Shown one piece after another: positions 5,316-7,390 of a stretch of 7,390 nucleotides of DNA. The notes under the pieces are model-generated. The model saw nothing but the letters and a program-made list of their open reading frames with translations. It was not told where the DNA came from and ran no database searches. Position numbers and translations under genes: made by a program. Source of the DNA: Desulfovibrio sp. (lineage in GTDB: Bacteria; Desulfobacterota; Desulfovibrionia; Desulfovibrionales; Desulfovibrionaceae); contig JAIRTI010000001.1 of NCBI GenBank assembly GCA_031255035.1, forward strand, positions 1 to 7,390, read 5' to 3'. The first letter of the stretch is position 1. Each line of letters opens with the position of its first letter.

Positions 5316-7390
5316 ATGGACCAGGCACTTGAGCGGAAAATCTTGGATCGGGGCAGGGAGTTCTTCGCCAGTATCAGCGGCGAGTCTCTTTCCATTTTCA
5401 GCAAAAACTGGTGGACCGACAAAGTCATGAACTGGTCCATGCGGAACGAGGATTTCAAGGTGCAGATGTTCCGCTTTGTGGACGTCATGCCCTACCTGAG
5501 CACGCCCGAACTGCTTCAGCGGCACATTCGCGAATACTTCGCCGATGTGGACAAGGACGCGCCCTTCATACTTCGATGGAGCGCCAAGGCCGCAGGCATG
5601 GGCGGCCCCCTGTTCGGCAGGCTGACGGGCTCGCTCATCCGCTCCAACATTGAGGGCATGGGCCGCCAGTTCATCATCGGCCAGAACGTGAACGAGGCCA
5701 TGAAGGGTCTTGCCGCCCTCAGAAAGGACGGCTTCGCCTTTACCGTGGACCTGCTCGGCGAAGCCTCGGTGAACGAAGAAGAAAGCGACGCTTACGCCGC
5801 CGGCTATCACGAGGTGCTTGACGCCCTCGCGGCGGAGCAGGACAAGTGGTCCGCCCTGACCGTCAGCGGGCCGGGGCAGGGGAGCGACGCCTCCCTGGAC
5901 TGGGGCTCGACGCCCAAGGTGAACATTTCCATCAAGCCCTCGGCCCTCTATTCCCAGGCCAGGCCCGTGGCGCAGGAAGATTCCATCGAAGGCATCTATG
6001 GACGGCTGGCCCCGATTTACAGAAAAGTCATGGAAATTGGCGGCTTCATGTGCATCGACATGGAGCAGCTCAAATATCGTGAAATGACCATTGAACTCTA
6101 CAAGCGCCTGCGCGGCGCCCCGGAGTTCCGCCATTATCCCCATCTGTGCCTGGTGCTCCAGGCCTATCTCAGAGACTGCGAAGAGGCCATCAACGACCTC
6201 ATCGCCTGGTCGAAAAGGGAAAAGCTGCCCATTGCCCTGCGCCTGGTCAAAGGGGCGTATTGGGACGCGGAAACCGTGATGGCCAAGCAGTGCGACTGGC
6301 CGGTCCCGGTCTGGACGCGCAAGCCGGAAACGGACCTGTGTTACGAGCGCTGCGCCCGCCTGATTCTGCAAAACCACGAGAACGTCTATTTCGCCTGCGC
6401 CTCGCATAACGTGCGCACCATTGCCGCAGTCATGGAAATGGCCGCCGCGCTTAATGTGCCCGGCCAGCGGTATGAATTTCAAGTGCTCTACGGCATGGGC
6501 GCGCCCGTCAGAAAGGGCCTTCGCAACGTGGCCGGCAAGGTCAGACTGTATTGCCCCTATGGCGAACTGATTCCGGGCATGGCCTATCTGGTGCGCCGCC
6601 TCCTCGAAAACACGGCCAACGAGTCGTTTCTGCGGCAGAGTTTTGTGGACGGCGCGACCATTGAGCGCCTGCTGGAAAACCCGGCCCTCGCCCTTGAACG
6701 GGAAGACGCGGCCCGGCGGGAAAAGGCGGCCCTGAAAAACGGCAAAGACAAAGCGCCTTCACCGTTCCCGCCTTTCAGCAACGAGCCGCTGGTTGACTTC
6801 ACCATTCCGGCCAACCGGCAGGCCTACGTCAAGGCCCTTGCCGACGTCCGGGCGGGCGCCGGCGGAACCCTGCCGCTGTATATCAATAACAAAGACGTCA
6901 CAACCGATCTGACGCTGCCCACGGTCAACCCGGCCAATCCCGACGAGGTCATGGCCCACATCTGCCAGGCGGGCGTGGCCGAAATCGATCAGGCCATCGC
7001 CTCGGCCCGGGCCGCCGCTCCGCTGTGGCGCGACACGCCGCCTCTTGAGCGGGCCATATATCTGCGCAAGGCGGCCGCCGTCGCCCGCCGCCGCATCTAT
7101 GAGCTTTCCGCCTTGCAGACCCTTGAGGTCGGCAAGCAGTGGGATCAGGCCTATAATGATGTGGCTGAAGGTATTGACTTCCTTGAATATTATGCGCGGG
7201 AAATGCTGCGCCTCGGCGCGCCGCGCCGGATGGGCCGCGCGCCCGGCGAGCACAACACCTTGTTTTACCAGCCCAAGGGCATCGCCGCCGTCATCGCTCC
7301 CTGGAACTTCCCCTTTGCCATTGCCATGGGCATGGTCTGCGGCGCCATTGTGACCGGCAACCCGGTGATCTTCAAGCCGTCGTCCCTGGC
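5316..7390 (+). CDS. putA: Bifunctional PutA: proline dehydrogenase / P5C (glutamate semialdehyde) dehydrogenase, 3' truncated by window
   Basis: 691 codons are visible with no stop, and the gene runs off the window edge. PutA oxidises proline with FAD, passing electrons to the membrane quinone pool, then oxidises glutamate semialdehyde to glutamate with NAD+. The proline dehydrogenase barrel covers about residues 80-445: DLLGEA (145-150), SIKPSAL (205-211), IDMEQ (247-251), RLVKGAYWD (309-317), YEFQVLYGMG (386-395), LYCPYG (411-416) and RRLLEN (427-432). By eye, K207, D248, R309, Y412, R427 and R428 match E. coli PutA K329, D370, R431, Y540, R555 and R556. A charged, Pro-rich linker (about 460-490) leads to the aldehyde dehydrogenase domain with APWNFPFAI (661-669) and GNPVIFKPSS (681-690); its catalytic Cys and Glu lie beyond the window. 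There is no N-terminal ribbon-helix-helix domain, so it should not be a self-repressor like E. coli PutA. It resembles the short, roughly 1000-residue PutAs. The ATG at 5316 is the only good start in frame, and its ribosome site is weak (CGGGG at 5305-5309). Confidence 0.93.
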   Translation, partial: MDQALERKILDRGREFFASISGESLSIFSKNWWTDKVMNWSMRNEDFKVQMFRFVDVMPYLSTPELLQRHIREYFADVDKDAPFILRWSAKAAGMGGPLFGRLTGSLIRSNIEGMGRQFIIGQNVNEAMKGLAALRKDGFAFTVDLLGEASVNEEESDAYAAGYHEVLDALAAEQDKWSALTVSGPGQGSDASLDWGSTPKVNISIKPSALYSQARPVAQEDSIEGIYGRLAPIYRKVMEIGGFMCIDMEQLKYREMTIELYKRLRGAPEFRHYPHLCLVLQAYLRDCEEAINDLIAWSKREKLPIALRLVKGAYWDAETVMAKQCDWPVPVWTRKPETDLCYERCARLILQNHENVYFACASHNVRTIAAVMEMAAALNVPGQRYEFQVLYGMGAPVRKGLRNVAGKVRLYCPYGELIPGMAYLVRRLLENTANESFLRQSFVDGATIERLLENPALALEREDAARREKAALKNGKDKAPSPFPPFSNEPLVDFTIPANRQAYVKALADVRAGAGGTLPLYINNKDVTTDLTLPTVNPANPDEVMAHICQAGVAEIDQAIASARAAAPLWRDTPPLERAIYLRKAAAVARRRIYELSALQTLEVGKQWDQAYNDVAEGIDFLEYYAREMLRLGAPRRMGRAPGEHNTLFYQPKGIAAVIAPWNFPFAIAMGMVCGAIVTGNPVIFKPSSL

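Noticed and set aside
5236..5430. Small + strand ORF (64 aa) overlapping the palindrome and the putA start
   Set aside because: It begins in the palindrome arm, has no ribosome site, and overlaps putA in another frame. No recognisable motif.
5184..6482. Minus-strand ORF of 432 aa opposite putA
   Set aside because: The + strand here encodes unmistakable proline dehydrogenase motifs. The antisense product is low-complexity and starts and ends without context.

Overview
The window reads as GC-rich bacterial chromosome with one tightly packed operon on the + strand, followed by the 5' two-thirds of a large catabolic gene on the same strand. Gene order, ATGA stop/start overlaps and protein style fit a Gram-negative bacterium. 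A delta-proteobacterial sulfate-reducer type (Desulfovibrionaceae-like) is my best guess, from general resemblance only and not from any search.

Layout. Positions 1-178 are a non-coding leader with two adjacent hairpins (25-45 and 46-109) and a strong ribosome binding site. Positions 179-5018 hold a complete high-affinity branched-chain amino acid type (HAAT/Liv) ABC importer: a periplasmic binding protein (livJ-like), two permeases (livH, livM) and two ATPases (livG, livF). livH/livM and livM/livG overlap by 4 nt, and livF starts 22 nt after livG. The binding protein is separated from livH by 212 nt carrying two strong hairpins, one with a 15-bp perfect stem. Positions 5019-5315 are non-coding: a terminator-like structure (about 5067-5138), then a 113-nt imperfect palindrome (5166-5278). 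From 5316 to the window end runs an ORF with no stop: a PutA-type bifunctional proline dehydrogenase / glutamate-semialdehyde dehydrogenase lacking the N-terminal DNA-binding domain. It is cut by the window edge inside the aldehyde dehydrogenase domain.

How it works together. The binding protein captures an amino acid in the periplasm. LivH/LivM form the membrane channel and LivG/LivF drive import with ATP. PutA oxidises proline to glutamate at the inner membrane. Because the transporter family includes members that carry proline and other amino acids, the adjacency suggests a possible uptake-plus-catabolism unit for proline. This is an inference, and the terminator-like structure between them argues for at least partly separate transcription.

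The protein-coding content is ordinary. I found no sign of a defence system, mobile-element gene, CRISPR array or novel enzyme. The unexplained material is the intergenic secondary structure.
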